The notes beneath the pieces are model-generated. The model saw nothing but the letters and a program-made list of their open reading frames with translations, was not told the origin of the DNA and ran no database searches. The position numbers and the translations under genes were made by a program. This document shows, piece after piece, positions 17,626 to 26,761 of a stretch of DNA of 64,000 nt. Every line of letters starts with the position of its first letter. Position 1 is the stretch's first letter. This DNA comes from Methylococcales bacterium (GTDB lineage: Bacteria > Pseudomonadota > Gammaproteobacteria > Methylococcales > Methylomonadaceae), in contig JAQTMV010000001.1 in NCBI GenBank assembly GCA_028714175.1, positions 1 to 64,000 on the forward strand, read 5' to 3'.

Positions 17626-18501
17626 TCACCCTTTAGCCTTTAGCCTTTTATCTTGGTTTTGCTTCCATTCAAGGAAGGTTTTAAACACCAGCGTCACGAT
17701 AGCCAAAGCGGCGAGTAATGAAGCGCAGGCAAAGGCGCCGACGAAATTGTATTCGTTGTAACTGACTTCGACGTGCAGCGGCAGCGTGTTGGTGAGCCCG
17801 CGAATGTGGCCAGACACCACCGAGACTGCGCCGAATTCGCCCATTGCTCTGGCATTGCACAACAGCACGCCGGTCAGCAGTGCCCATTTGATATTGGGCA
17901 AAGTGACTTTGAAAAAGGTTTGCCAGCCACTGGCACCCAGCGATAAAGCCGCTTCCTCTTCTTCATGACCGATTTCCTGCATCAGCGGAATCAGTTCGCG
18001 GGCAACAAACGGGAAGGTCACAAACAATGTAGCCAGAATAATCCCCGGTACTGCAAAAATGATCTTGATGTCATGTTCGGAGAGCCAGAGCCCGAGCCAG
18101 CCCTGGGCGCCAAAAATCAGTACATAAATAAGACCTGCAATCACCGGCGACACCGAAAACGGCAGGTCGATCAGCGTAATCAGCAGGCTTTTGCCGCGAA
18201 ATTCAAAGCGGGCTATCGCCCAGGCCGCGGAAACACCAAACACGGTAGTCAGGGGTACCGTGACCAAGGCAACCAGCAGCGTCAGTCTCATCGATGACAG
18301 CGCGTCGGGATTAGTCAGGCTGGCACTGTAGGCCGACCAACCTTTGGCAAAAGCTTCAATCAGCACAATCGCCAGCGGAAAAACCAGAAACAAACCGATA
18401 ATGCCCAGGGTGATTCCAATCGATGCGTATCGAACCCAATCCGGATCCGACAGCGTGAGTTTATTTGAAGAAATATAAGGTGTAGCAGAAATGGCATTCA
18501 T
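17626..18501 (-). CDS. cysW: Sulfate/thiosulfate ABC transporter permease CysW
   Basis: Second inner-membrane subunit, about 291 residues from the ATG at 18501, with six transmembrane segments and the EAA loop [23 protein letters not shown]. An upstream in-frame extension to 18546 has no good ribosome site. The last residues (DKRLKAKG) are encoded by a tandem 7-bp repeat at 17630-17649. Confidence 0.94.
   Translation of the reverse strand: MNAISATPYISSNKLTLSDPDWVRYASIGITLGIIGLFLVFPLAIVLIEAFAKGWSAYSASLTNPDALSSMRLTLLVALVTVPLTTVFGVSAAWAIARFEFRGKSLLITLIDLPFSVSPVIAGLIYVLIFGAQGWLGLWLSEHDIKIIFAVPGIILATLFVTFPFVARELIPLMQEIGHEEEEAALSLGASGWQTFFKVTLPNIKWALLTGVLLCNARAMGEFGAVSVVSGHIRGLTNTLPLHVEVSYNEYNFVGAFACASLLAALAIVTLVFKTFLEWKQNQDKRLKAKG
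17630..17649 (-). repeat. Tandem 7-bp repeat at the cysW 3' end
   Basis: On the minus strand AAAGGCTAAAGGCTAAAGG: CTAAAGG units in tandem, directly before the cysW TGA. A related GGCGAAAGAGG segment follows at 17592-17606. Confidence 0.75.
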
Positions 18502-18512
18502 TACAAACCTCT

Positions 18513-19340
18513 TTACAATTGTCCGGTACGGTGGCGTACCCACCATTGCAGCCCATTAATCAATAACAGCAGCAGAAACGACAGGATCAGCATGGTCATG
18601 CCAATGGCGGTTGCCCCGGCGTATTCGTATTGTTCCAGTTTGGTGATAATCAAAAGCGGCACGATTTCCGAGATATAAGGCATATTGCCGGCAATAAAAA
18701 TCACCGAACCGTACTCGCCGACGCCGCGGGCAAAAGCCAGCGCGAAGCCGGTAATTGTAGCGGGCAGGATATTGGGCAGAATGACTTTGATAAACGCTTG
18801 CAGACGGGTGGCGCCGAGACTGGCAGCGGCTTCTTCTATCGCCGTATCCAGTTCCTGCAGCACCGGCTCGATGGTTCGCACGACAAATGGCAAACCAATA
18901 AAGATCAAAGCGACGACAATACCCAATGGTTTGTAGGCAACTTGTATTCCGAAGTTATCAATCAACAGCTTGCCGATCCAGCCTTGGGGTTCGTAGATTG
19001 TTGCCAGCACGATACCGGCAACTGCGGTCGGCAATGCAAACGGCAGATCAATCAGCGCGTCGAATAGACGTTTGCCGGGAAACGTATAGCGCACCAGCGA
19101 CCAGGCGATAATAAAGCCGAACAGGGCCGCCACGGCGGCGGCAATCAGAGCCGACACAAAGCTGACGCGGAATGAAGCTTGTACACGGTGATTGGTCAGA
19201 ATCGCCCAGTACTCGTCGAGGTTTAGCTGCATAGATTTCAGCAGCATCGCACTGAGTGGAATCAGCACAATAAAGGCCAGATAGACCAGGGTAAGGCCAA
19301 TGGCCGGGCGAAATCCCGGCATAATGTTACTTTGTGGCAT
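18513..19340 (-). CDS. cysT: Sulfate/thiosulfate ABC transporter permease CysT
   Basis: 275 residues (also called CysU), six predicted transmembrane helices, EAA loop [24 protein letters not shown] that docks on CysA. Pairs with CysW. It follows sbp after a 75-bp gap containing a stable hairpin. Confidence 0.94.
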   Translation of the reverse strand: MPQSNIMPGFRPAIGLTLVYLAFIVLIPLSAMLLKSMQLNLDEYWAILTNHRVQASFRVSFVSALIAAAVAALFGFIIAWSLVRYTFPGKRLFDALIDLPFALPTAVAGIVLATIYEPQGWIGKLLIDNFGIQVAYKPLGIVVALIFIGLPFVVRTIEPVLQELDTAIEEAAASLGATRLQAFIKVILPNILPATITGFALAFARGVGEYGSVIFIAGNMPYISEIVPLLIITKLEQYEYAGATAIGMTMLILSFLLLLLINGLQWWVRHRTGQL

Positions 19341-19370
19341 GTCAGTAATCTTTCGTGTAAGTTGGGTGCC

Positions 19371-19409
19371 GGATGTTGGGTTAACGAAAAAGCCGTTAAC
19401 CCATCCGAC
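19371..19409 (-). repeat. Hairpin between sbp and cysT (REP-like)
   Basis: GGATGTTGGGTTAACG (19371-19386) pairs with CGTTAACCCATCCGAC (19394-19409) with a short bulge. The GGGTTAAC/GTTAACCC core resembles other REP elements in the window. Such hairpins behind a binding-protein gene commonly protect its mRNA, giving more binding protein than permease; that role here is inference. Confidence 0.6.
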
Positions 19410-19415
19410 GCTATT

Positions 19416-20420
19416 TTAAGGCGCGTAGATTTGATCGAAGGTGCCGCCGTCATCGAAATGCTCTTTTTGCGCTTGCGCCCAGCCGCCAAATTTGTCCTTG
19501 ACAGTAAATAACTCTAATTTGGGAAAACGTTTCAAATCTTCAGGATTGGCATGTTCCGGTTGGTAAGGACGGTAAAAGTGTTTCGCCGCCAGTTTTTGCC
19601 CGACCGGTGAATACAGGTATTGCAGATAAGCTTCCGCCAAATCCTGAGTGCCATTCTTTTTGACGATTTTTTCGACGACGGCCACCGGCGTTTCCGCTAA
19701 AATGCTGACCGGCGGCACGACAATCTCGTATTTTCCGGCCCCCTGTTCTTTAAGCGCCAGAAATGCTTCATTTTCCCATGCGAGCAGCACATCGCCGATA
19801 CCGCGCTGGATGAAAGTCGTAGTGGATCCGCGTGCGCCGGAGTCAAGTACCGGCACATTTTTGTACACTTTCTTGACAAAATCCTTGGCGGCATCCTTGC
19901 TGCCGAATTTTTGTTCTCCAAACGCCCAGGCGGCCAGATAGTTGTAGCGTGCGCCACCCGAAGTTTTGGGATTGGGGGTAATGACCGATACGCCTTCTTT
20001 CGCCAGATCGTCCCAGTCTTTAATGCCTTTGGGATTGCCTTGACGCACTAAAAATACAATAGTGGAGGTGTAAGGCAAGCTGCTGTTAGGAAAATGACTC
20101 TGCCAGTCTTTTGGTAGCAACCCGGCCCGTTGAGAAATTTGATCGATGTCGTATGACATAGCCAGGGTCACAACATCTGCTTCCAAACCGTCGATAACCG
20201 CTCGTGTCTGCTTGCCGGCACCGCCGTGCGATTGCTGTATTTCGACATCTTCTCCGGTTTTGTCTTTCCAGTATTTAATAAACTCCTTGTTGAAGTCCTG
20301 ATACAGTTCCCGGGTTGGATCATAGGAAACATTGAGAATCCCTCTGCCCGCCAAAGCCATACCGCTCAGCAGTAAGGCTAGGGTGAGGAATAGGTGTTTT
20401 AATGATTTGGTAAATTTCAT
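19416..20420 (-). CDS. sbp: Periplasmic sulfate-binding protein
   Basis: 334 residues. Signal peptide residues 1-24 ([13 protein letters not shown]). Mature protein has the family hallmarks [54 protein letters not shown] and [13 protein letters not shown]. Captures sulfate for CysTWA. The AT-rich 20421-20698 upstream carries repeated AGATATAT-like runs and probably the operon's second promoter. Confidence 0.94.
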   Translation of the reverse strand: MKFTKSLKHLFLTLALLLSGMALAGRGILNVSYDPTRELYQDFNKEFIKYWKDKTGEDVEIQQSHGGAGKQTRAVIDGLEADVVTLAMSYDIDQISQRAGLLPKDWQSHFPNSSLPYTSTIVFLVRQGNPKGIKDWDDLAKEGVSVITPNPKTSGGARYNYLAAWAFGEQKFGSKDAAKDFVKKVYKNVPVLDSGARGSTTTFIQRGIGDVLLAWENEAFLALKEQGAGKYEIVVPPVSILAETPVAVVEKIVKKNGTQDLAEAYLQYLYSPVGQKLAAKHFYRPYQPEHANPEDLKRFPKLELFTVKDKFGGWAQAQKEHFDDGGTFDQIYAP

Positions 20421-20698
20421 AGCTTCTCCTTAATGGAAAGTGTTGTATTTGTTTTGACGCATCTTTTATTAATTGTCATATCCAAGTTATACGACAAATA
20501 TCGTAAACAAATTAATTAGCACATAAAAACGATATATTTAGATTCATATATCTCTAAATTAGATATATTTCTATTCAGAAAACCCATGGCAGACAGCACG
20601 AAAGGCCTTCATCGATTAAATGGATTTGCCTCATCCTCCCTTGCCGATGCAAGTGGAGTTATCATTTCAGCAATTCTTACCGCTACCTTTGTACCGGA

Positions 20699-22210
20699 TT
20701 ACCAGTATGTGGGCTTACCGTCACCAAATGCATTCAGCGAAACTTCGAAGAAGAAGAAGTTGGTGGCCTCAGAGGTGAAGGGACCATTAACAGGTCTTGC
20801 CTGTGCCGTGGTAAAGTCGCCAGGATTAAAACGGGCGTAGCTTAAACTCCAATCGACATAGGGGTTAAGTTTATGGCGCATACGGATGTCCCATTCCTGA
20901 CCCAGGTAGCTTCCGCTCTTACCAGTCCGATCTTGTAAATTGGCGCGGCTCCAGGCGCCGGTATCGCTTTCCAGCCAATAAGTGTTAAAACCGGCATCGA
21001 TGCGGACATCCTTGTATGGGGTAAACTCAATTCTGGCTTTTGGCGTGATGATGTTATCCCAGGAAAAATAATCGTTGCGGGACCACGGCTGGTTGAAGCC
21101 GTAAAAAGCATCGAAGCGTTGGTTGTTGTTATCTGCAGGGTTTTTGTCGCCGGTACCGTAGCCGAAAAATAAACTGGCTCTGGGCTTCCACTCATGGTCG
21201 AAGGTATAGCCGAGCTCTATCGCGTACGCCAGGGCATCATGCTGCTGCTTGGTCTGCCGGGTACCTGACAGTGAACCAAACCGGCCGAACTGTTTGTTGA
21301 TGTCGGCATCGAAATCGAATCCGCTGCCAGGAATAAACCCGTAAACCCTGAGGCCCGGCGCATAAATGTCCATATCGGCCTTGCGATTAGCGGCAACGGA
21401 ATTGGTTGGATCACCGTCGACTTTGCGGCCAAAGAAGTATGGCTGGATTGTGATAATATCCGACCAGCGGCGGATACTCAGCACGCCGCCATAAAACCAG
21501 GTATCTTCGTCGTTCCTGTCCCACTGGTATTTCAAGCGTTCTATCGGCTGCAACGCGAAGGTATCCAAATCCCAGTCGTTTTGCTGTTTACCAAAACGAA
21601 CACGGTAGCCGAAGAAATTGTTGGTGGTGTTACGGAACTGGTTATTGGCCAGTAAGCGCCGATCCAGCACTTCGAAAGCCATGCGGCCTGCGCGAATACT
21701 TAACGGCCGGTTGAAGCCCAGCGCGTTTTTGAAATACAGCTCACCGTAAGCCTGAATCAGTTCATGTTCGTTAACATCGGAATCGGATCTTTCATAGAGG
21801 CCGTTTTCACTGCTGGCGCTTTCATATTCGACTGCAAAACGGAAAGGATCGAGAATGTCCACCACACCAAGATAGGCTCGTGTTCTCAGCAACCATAGAT
21901 TGTCCGGGTCGGGACGGAATTTTCTTACTGCGCGGCCCGAAGACGTGTCGGTCCAAAACCGGTAATCGTTTTCGCGATATTCGTAGCGAGTGCGAAAATC
22001 CAGGCCAACATTCAGCCAATCGATGTCGCGAAACTGTTCGAATTGGGTTTTGCTCAAATTTCGCACATAAGACGGCGGATCGGTGTCCGGTTCGACGCGA
22101 TACCCTTTGGTTTTGCGGAAATAATCTTCGGCGTTTGCCAGGCCCGGCAACGCCAGCAACAAGCTCAGAACGGCGGCTACCGACTTGGCATTAACAAAAT
22201 CACGTTTCAT
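20699..22210 (-). CDS. Outer-membrane beta-barrel porin, alginate-export-like family
   Basis: 503 residues: signal peptide (1-27, PGLANA), then a beta-barrel rich in alternating aromatic strands. Stretches such as NVGLDFRTRYEYREND, WLLRTRAYLGVVDI and the terminal KPTYW match the AlgE/alginate-export-like porin family. Membership does not imply alginate export; standing between the YezD-like gene and sbp, it most likely lets sulfate or organosulfur compounds cross the outer membrane. That substrate is inferred from context only. Confidence 0.72.
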   Translation of the reverse strand: MKRDFVNAKSVAAVLSLLLALPGLANAEDYFRKTKGYRVEPDTDPPSYVRNLSKTQFEQFRDIDWLNVGLDFRTRYEYRENDYRFWTDTSSGRAVRKFRPDPDNLWLLRTRAYLGVVDILDPFRFAVEYESASSENGLYERSDSDVNEHELIQAYGELYFKNALGFNRPLSIRAGRMAFEVLDRRLLANNQFRNTTNNFFGYRVRFGKQQNDWDLDTFALQPIERLKYQWDRNDEDTWFYGGVLSIRRWSDIITIQPYFFGRKVDGDPTNSVAANRKADMDIYAPGLRVYGFIPGSGFDFDADINKQFGRFGSLSGTRQTKQQHDALAYAIELGYTFDHEWKPRASLFFGYGTGDKNPADNNNQRFDAFYGFNQPWSRNDYFSWDNIITPKARIEFTPYKDVRIDAGFNTYWLESDTGAWSRANLQDRTGKSGSYLGQEWDIRMRHKLNPYVDWSLSYARFNPGDFTTAQARPVNGPFTSEATNFFFFEVSLNAFGDGKPTYW

Positions 22211-22331
22211 GTGTTCACCTTGTTTTAAAAATCTCTGTTGGTTACAGTAACTTCAGGTGGTCCTGTCAGTTTGCAATCACTGTTTGATAATATTTTTTTC
22301 GCCGTATTTTTTCGGTAAAATTTAATGTTGT

Positions 22332-22517
22332 TTATTTATCAGGGGCTGATTTGGCATCAAAACGCAGTTTCTCCTTACGTTCAATTTGAACAACCTTGCC
22401 TTCGTGGATGATGATTTCAACCGATCCAAAGCGAATCCCTTGCAAAGCAGCGGCAATCTGATTTGCGACGTTAGGCGCCTGCTGTTCTTTACTGTGTTTT
22501 TTTGTATCAAGCATCAT
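22332..22517 (-). CDS. YezD-family (DUF2292) small protein of sulfur assimilation operons
   Basis: 61 residues. The core ALQGIRFGSVEIIIHEGKVVQIERKEKLRF is the YezD/DUF2292 signature. These small proteins recur at the head of sulfate and sulfonate assimilation operons; the biochemical role is unknown. The ATG at 22517 has AGGAG 7 bases upstream. First gene of the minus-strand sulfur operon. Confidence 0.82.
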   Translation of the reverse strand: MMLDTKKHSKEQQAPNVANQIAAALQGIRFGSVEIIIHEGKVVQIERKEKLRFDAKSAPDK

Positions 22518-22610
22518 CAAAGTACTCCTGTCATACTTTCAGCTGAGAATGAAACGTGTTGTTTACGTTCAGTATGTTTTAAGATGGCTACACTATAGCA
22601 GCGAAACTGT

Positions 22611-22632
22611 AGAACATTTAATGATATGTTCT
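22611..22632 (-). promoter_or_regulatory. Perfect inverted repeat upstream of the sulfur operon
   Basis: AGAACAT (22611-22617) and ATGTTCT (22626-22632) form an exact 7-bp inverted repeat with an 8-nt centre, about 95-115 bp upstream of the YezD-like gene in AT-rich DNA. Position and form suit a CysB or other LysR-type binding site. The binding protein is inferred. Confidence 0.45.
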
Positions 22633-22959
22633 GATATATATATCTGATTTAGTGATAAAGATGAGGTGTAAAGGAACGTGCATGAAATAACTCGGTCATT
22701 TGTAGAGGTGAATTAATTCCACCCTGCACACCACGCAATGCAACACTCCCACCAATGTTAAGTGTTAGCAACAAATAGAAATGTCCGGTTTTGTAGCAAA
22801 TGGATTGTCCACTTTTTCATGCGCCGTTTCCCGGCGCAGCCGACGCGAAGCGAATTTCCGCGATGTCCTTGCAATCTTCTTTCTTCTCCTGGGCTTGGGC
22901 ATCGTACTATGCCAACCGGCGAGAGCCGTGAAACACCACCAACATGCCGTCTGTATACC

Positions 22960-23230
22960 ATGCAATATCGTCGAGATTACACAGCAGGCGCCACCATTTT
23001 TTCACCGTGGTTATGTTCTGCCGATTATCATTATTGGGCAGTGGGGAAGCGATGACCATTTTGCGCGAAGAGATCCGTGCCGAGAAGGTACCCAGACCAT
23101 TTCAGATCGATGCAATGGTCATTTTGCCGGATCACATCCACGCATTATGGACATTGCCAACCGATGATGCCGATTATTCCATTCGATGGCGAAACATCAA
23201 ACGTTCATTCACCCAGCAAATAGAACCCGT
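22960..23230 (+). pseudogene. Decayed REP-associated tyrosine transposase (RAYT)
   Basis: Starts MQYRRDYTAGATI in one frame and continues FFTVVMFCRLSLL...IDAMVILPDHIHALWTLPTDDADYS in the next, so a frameshift lies near 23000. The HxH of the Y1/HUH nuclease (DHIHALW) is intact, but the coding match stops near 23230, before the catalytic tyrosine region, where GTTGGGTT palindromes take over. RAYTs mobilise REP palindromes; several REP-like elements surround it. Confidence 0.7.
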
Positions 23231-23328
23231 AATAGGTTGGGTTAAAATCCTGTTCCAACCCAACATTTGCCGCGCCAAATGTGTTGGGTTGCGAAAAGAT
23301 GCAACCCATCGCGTCCGTCTTCGCTTTT

Positions 23329-23490
23329 GTAGGGTTTCGCGCCAGCAAACCACCATGCCCAAAATAGCACCCACTCGGGAAGAAGAAATTAACCAGTCCG
23401 AAATAAAAAACCCTCGCCTGGAAAAGTCCGGGCGAGGGTCGGTTTGGTTGGCTCCGATGTTGGCGGACTGCTAGCGCGAATCTGTCTTAG
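23329..23490. repeat. ~160-bp repeat element, copy 1
   Basis: Runs from GTAGGGTTTCGCGCCAGC to a degenerate right end TGGCGGACTGCTAGCGCGAA. It contains a strong internal hairpin CCCTCGCCtggaaaagtccGGGCGAGGG. Nearly identical to 24148-24308, in the same orientation; the two copies bracket the toxin-antitoxin pair. Confidence 0.8.
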
Positions 23491-23500
23491 GGGTTATAAG

Positions 23501-23758
23501 TTATCGGTACACGTCTTTACGGTATGCAATCTTGACGACCGCAACAATTAGAACAGTATCATTAATACTGTAAATAACGCGATATTCGCCGACTCGAATG
23601 CGGTAAAAATTAAAAGTGGATTTAAGCTTTTTTACCCCAGAAGGGCGTGGATTAACACATAACTGCTCTAAGGCTTCAAGTATTTTACCTTGCAAAGCTT
23701 TTGGCAATTTGCCAAACGCCTTTTCAGCCGATGGTTTAATGATGATTTCATAAGCCAT
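23501..23758 (-). CDS. RelE/ParE-family toxin
   Basis: 85 residues. Pattern AYEIIIKPSAEKAFGKLPKALQ, GVKKLKSTFNFYRIRVGEYRVIYSI and terminal KIAYRKDVYR is typical of the RelE superfamily, whose members cleave mRNA on the ribosome or poison gyrase. It overlaps the upstream antitoxin by 11 bp. The toxin stop lies only 10 bp from repeat copy 1. Confidence 0.85.
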   Translation of the reverse strand: MAYEIIIKPSAEKAFGKLPKALQGKILEALEQLCVNPRPSGVKKLKSTFNFYRIRVGEYRVIYSINDTVLIVAVVKIAYRKDVYR

Positions 23759-23942
23759 ATTTCGCCTTTAAATCATTTAAACCTATGCCACCTTCTTCAT
23801 TTAAGACTTGTTCAGCTTCACGAACATCAAGCTCTTCTTGGTAAATTTCTAACAGCATGGCAATAAATTCATTAGCTGATTTACCCGCTGAATGCGCCAT
23901 GGTAAGCAGTTCAGATTCGGTTTGTTCATTAATTTGTAGCAT
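23748..23942 (-). CDS. Antitoxin of the RelE-type pair
   Basis: 64 residues. The N-terminal part (LLTMAHSAGKSANEFIAMLLEIYQEEL) looks like a ribbon-helix-helix-like dimerisation/DNA-binding segment, and the acidic C-terminus (LNEEGGIGLNDLKAKYGL) is the likely toxin-neutralising tail. Identified mainly through its position before and overlap with the RelE-type toxin. Confidence 0.72.
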   Translation of the reverse strand: MLQINEQTESELLTMAHSAGKSANEFIAMLLEIYQEELDVREAEQVLNEEGGIGLNDLKAKYGL

Positions 23943-24147
23943 TTGGGTTTAACTCCATTGATTTGTGAATTATCAAAATCAATGAAGTCTGTCCCCCATT
24001 GATTTCCTAGTCGTAAGTATACACTTCCCCATCTGGAAAAGGGGAAGTAAGTAGTTATATGGATTCTATAGACTCATTGATTGTTTGCCAAATTTGTTTT
24101 CTGAGTCACTGCTAAGGAACGCGCACATTATAACTTCGATGAGTAGC

Positions 24148-24308
24148 GTAGGGTTTCGCGCCAGCAAACCGCCATGCCCAAAATAGCACCCAATCGGGCA
24201 CAGAAATTAACCAGTCCGAAATAAAAAACCCTCGCCTGGAAAAGTCCGGGCGAGGGTCGGGATGGTTGGCTCCGATGCTGGCGGATTGCTAGCGCGAATC
24301 CGCCCTAC
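24148..24308. repeat. ~160-bp repeat element, copy 2
   Basis: Same element as 23329-23490 but with intact ends: left GTAGGGTTTCGCGCCAGCAA and right TTGCTAGCGCGAATCCGCCC followed by TAC are imperfect inverted repeats, giving a MITE-like or BIME-like unit. The right end itself folds (GGCGGATTG/CGAATCCGCC). Between the antitoxin and this element (23943-24147) no gene is seen; the antitoxin promoter should lie there. Confidence 0.8.
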
Positions 24309-24337
24309 AATTTATTCGCCGTACGGATGTCCTGAAT

Positions 24338-24373
24338 CCAGCGGTACGCGGTGCTTTGTCGTGCGTCCGCTGG
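24338..24373 (-). terminator. Hairpin after the diheme peroxidase gene
   Basis: CCAGCGG (24338-24344) and CCGCTGG (24367-24373) form a stem about 28 bp beyond the peroxidase stop. No clear T-run on the minus strand, so it is a possible terminator or 3' stabiliser. Confidence 0.35.
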
Positions 24374-24400
24374 AACGAATAGTTGGGCGATGATAGCGAT

Positions 24401-25816
24401 CTAGTGCGCTTTCTCGAACTCGAAGTTGAGCGTCCGGCTGCCGCTCGGCACTCGCTTCGGAATGAGCGTCTTCAGGCGTTCAGGCAGGATACGCGGGTCA
24501 AGCAGACCGTATTTCACGAAATCGACAAGATCAGAGAACTCCTCGTCGGAGAGCACGATCGGAGTCTGTAGCAGTGGATCAAGCCTAGCGAGCACAGGTT
24601 CGATCGGGCCAGGCTGCCCCTGCATATCCACCGGGAGTCCGCTCGGAAAATAATTGCGCGCAGAAGTATAGGGGTCCAAATGGTGACGGATGGCATCCTC
24701 AAGATGGACGAATGCGCCATTGTGCATGAAAGCCGGCATAACCGCAGCGTTGCGTAGCGGTGCTGTCCGAAACATGTAGCGATCTGCGGGGACCCCAGTG
24801 ATCTGCTCAAGGCCAAAATCCTCGTCAGCGCCCGGTCCATCGAATACCACGTTTCCAAACGAAGGAACGACCTGCGGAACTCCGATCACATGCTGCCTGA
24901 AGTCGCTAAACATCTCGTTGGACTGTCCCGCTACTTTATGACATTGCACACACCCTGCTTTTCCAAAAAAGAGCAACGCGCCCTTCTTCTGGCTCTCCGT
25001 CAACGCATTACGCTGGCCACGAGCAAAGCGGTCGAGGGGTGCGTTGGCGAAAACCAGGGTGAACTCGAACTCGGCGATTGCCTTGCCGAAGTGATCAAAG
25101 TTGATGGGGGCTCCGTTCGCGGCCTCCGGAAACACCTGACCGAATAATTTCCTATACTCGCTGATCCCGTTCAGGCGGTGCAGCACCTCGTTTCGGATGT
25201 CATCGTTGCCGCCCGGAAAGCTGAATCCGGCGACCTCGACACGCTCCGTAGGCGGGATGAAGGCCTGCGCGACCAGCAGGTGTGGCTGGTAGGACAACGA
25301 AAGTCCCTCGGGAGGCGGGAATTTGAATCCGGCGCTATTGTCAAATGGATCGCCCGACAACGCAGCAAACCGCGAATTCCACATTAGCGTGGGATACAAC
25401 GGCGTGTTAACAGCGAGCGGTGTGCGACGTTGATTGCGCGGCCCCGTCCGTTTCGGGCCAACGACGAGGTTGTTGTCAATACCGATGGCAATTGGCTGAG
25501 TGTCACCGAAGCCGTTCGTAGGCGAGTGACAACCACCGCAAGTGTTGTCGTCGTTCAGGCCGCCAATGATATCAAACCAAAGCAGCCGACCAAGATTGGC
25601 GCGCTTCTTATCGATCGGGCGCCCGAGCTTCTGCTTGAAATTCGTCTCGATGGTGCCTGTGAATCCGTGGCTCGCAAGCGCTGTAATGAGCTGACTGTCA
25701 AGCGAGTTGCCGTTACCAGTCTGAGTGCTCTGAAACCCCAAGAGGTAGATCAGTGTCGCTGCGAAGAAGTATAACGCAGCTTTAGGGATAGAAGAGATAA
25801 AGAAGCCTTTTCTTAT
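24401..25816 (-). CDS. Diheme cytochrome c peroxidase-family protein (CCP/MauG-like)
   Basis: About 471 residues from the proposed ATA start. An N-terminal signal or anchor (ALYFFAATLIYLLGF) is followed by two c-type heme sites, CGGCH (about residues 93-97) and CVQCH (about 289-293), in the two-domain layout of bacterial diheme peroxidases. Family members reduce hydrogen peroxide or, as in MauG, oxidise a partner protein in the periplasm. The open frame extends to 25927 but contains no ATG or GTG suited to start there; GGAGG (25826-25822) stands 5 nt before ATA (25816-25814), followed by a Lys/Arg start to a signal peptide. GC content appears higher than in flanking housekeeping genes. Confidence 0.82.
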   Translation of the reverse strand: MRKGFFISSIPKAALYFFAATLIYLLGFQSTQTGNGNSLDSQLITALASHGFTGTIETNFKQKLGRPIDKKRANLGRLLWFDIIGGLNDDNTCGGCHSPTNGFGDTQPIAIGIDNNLVVGPKRTGPRNQRRTPLAVNTPLYPTLMWNSRFAALSGDPFDNSAGFKFPPPEGLSLSYQPHLLVAQAFIPPTERVEVAGFSFPGGNDDIRNEVLHRLNGISEYRKLFGQVFPEAANGAPINFDHFGKAIAEFEFTLVFANAPLDRFARGQRNALTESQKKGALLFFGKAGCVQCHKVAGQSNEMFSDFRQHVIGVPQVVPSFGNVVFDGPGADEDFGLEQITGVPADRYMFRTAPLRNAAVMPAFMHNGAFVHLEDAIRHHLDPYTSARNYFPSGLPVDMQGQPGPIEPVLARLDPLLQTPIVLSDEEFSDLVDFVKYGLLDPRILPERLKTLIPKRVPSGSRTLNFEFEKAH

Positions 25817-25978
25817 GGTGGCCTCCAAAAAAAATAGAATTACTATTCTTCGTATCCAGGTGTGGAGCAAAGGAAGACTACGAAGAACTATGACTGCAAC
25901 CGCATAAACTAACAAGCTATTATCCAAGCAGTTGGGTAAGGAGGCGATATCGCTATCACCTCCTCCCCGCAGTTGTCC

Positions 25979-26458
25979 TTATTTTTTATTAATCTGGATC
26001 TCTTTCGTACCGCCTGGGATGAATTCTGATATAGGAGGATTCGGAGGAATAGTATTGAAGTTGACCAAGCTAGCTGAAGATTGCACGACGGCCGAACCCC
26101 CTCTGAATGTTCTAAGCTGGCTGGTTACAACAACTTCCAATCTCTGGGTATGGCGACCGTCATCTGTATTGATGTCTGTGCAGTTAATTTTAGTTGTGAG
26201 TGAATTTTGTCCAAAGGCAACCCAATCCCCCCCGGAGCGTTGAGTGAGTGTCAGATTTAGACCCACTTGGGCGTCCGCACCATCAGCAGGGGAGCAAGTG
26301 AAATCGACTATCACATTTGCACCCACACCCTCGAAGACAAGGCTGGCAGCTACCACATCGATGCTATCTATGTCTACCTCCGCAGTCGCCAGGGTAGGAA
26401 TTGACAGCATAGCGATAGCAAGGGCTAATGCCGGGATGAAACGAATTTGCTTGTTCAT
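25979..26458 (-). CDS. Small secreted protein of unknown function
   Basis: 159 residues: clear Sec signal peptide (residues 1-26, ALALAIAMLSIPTLATA) and a Thr/Val/Ser-rich, probably beta-structured mature part with two cysteines (VDFTCSPAD and KINCTDIN). No family recognised. AGGAGA lies before the ATG. It is the first gene downstream of the sigma-54-type promoter and is followed 160 bp later by the diheme peroxidase, suggesting joint expression; it could be a peroxidase partner or substrate, which is speculation. Confidence 0.7.
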   Translation of the reverse strand: MNKQIRFIPALALAIAMLSIPTLATAEVDIDSIDVVAASLVFEGVGANVIVDFTCSPADGADAQVGLNLTLTQRSGGDWVAFGQNSLTTKINCTDINTDDGRHTQRLEVVVTSQLRTFRGGSAVVQSSASLVNFNTIPPNPPISEFIPGGTKEIQINKK

Positions 26459-26683
26459 TGCTTTCTCCTGTTAATTTAAACGCTCTCACAGAAGAACCTC
26501 GAAACTAATAGTCTCTCCTGTGAGAAATGAAGATATGAAAGGATACGTTTTACACCGTTAATCTGAAACCCATGTAATCAAAGACAGTACCTCCTTTCTC
26601 ATCACCGATCGACTAACCAGTCTCGGAAAATATTTCATCTGCGTTCTCCGTTCATTAGTTTATGAAGAACACTCTATAATAGT

Positions 26684-26701
26684 AAGCACTATAAATGCCA
26701 A
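26684..26701 (-). promoter_or_regulatory. Sigma-54-type -24/-12 promoter
   Basis: On the minus strand TTGGCATTTATAGTGCTT has GG and GC with exactly 10 bases between, the invariant sigma-54 spacing (consensus TGGCAC-N5-TTGC). Transcription would start near 26674, leaving a leader of about 215 nt before the secreted-protein gene. An RpoN-dependent activator is encoded directly upstream. Confidence 0.62.
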
Positions 26702-26761
26702 TGTTATATTCCCAGTAAAATCAATGCCTGGCTTAAAGCAGCAAACACGTTAACTCCTTTC

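Noticed and set aside
20586-20840. 84-codon plus-strand frame overlapping the 3' end of the porin gene
   Set aside because: Mostly antisense to the porin's conserved C-terminal strands and has no recognisable product.
22762-22959. Overlapping short frames before the RAYT remnant, considered as a separate gene
   Set aside because: Frames on both strands are equally open and contain GGCGCAGCC-type palindromic sequence; nothing recognisable.
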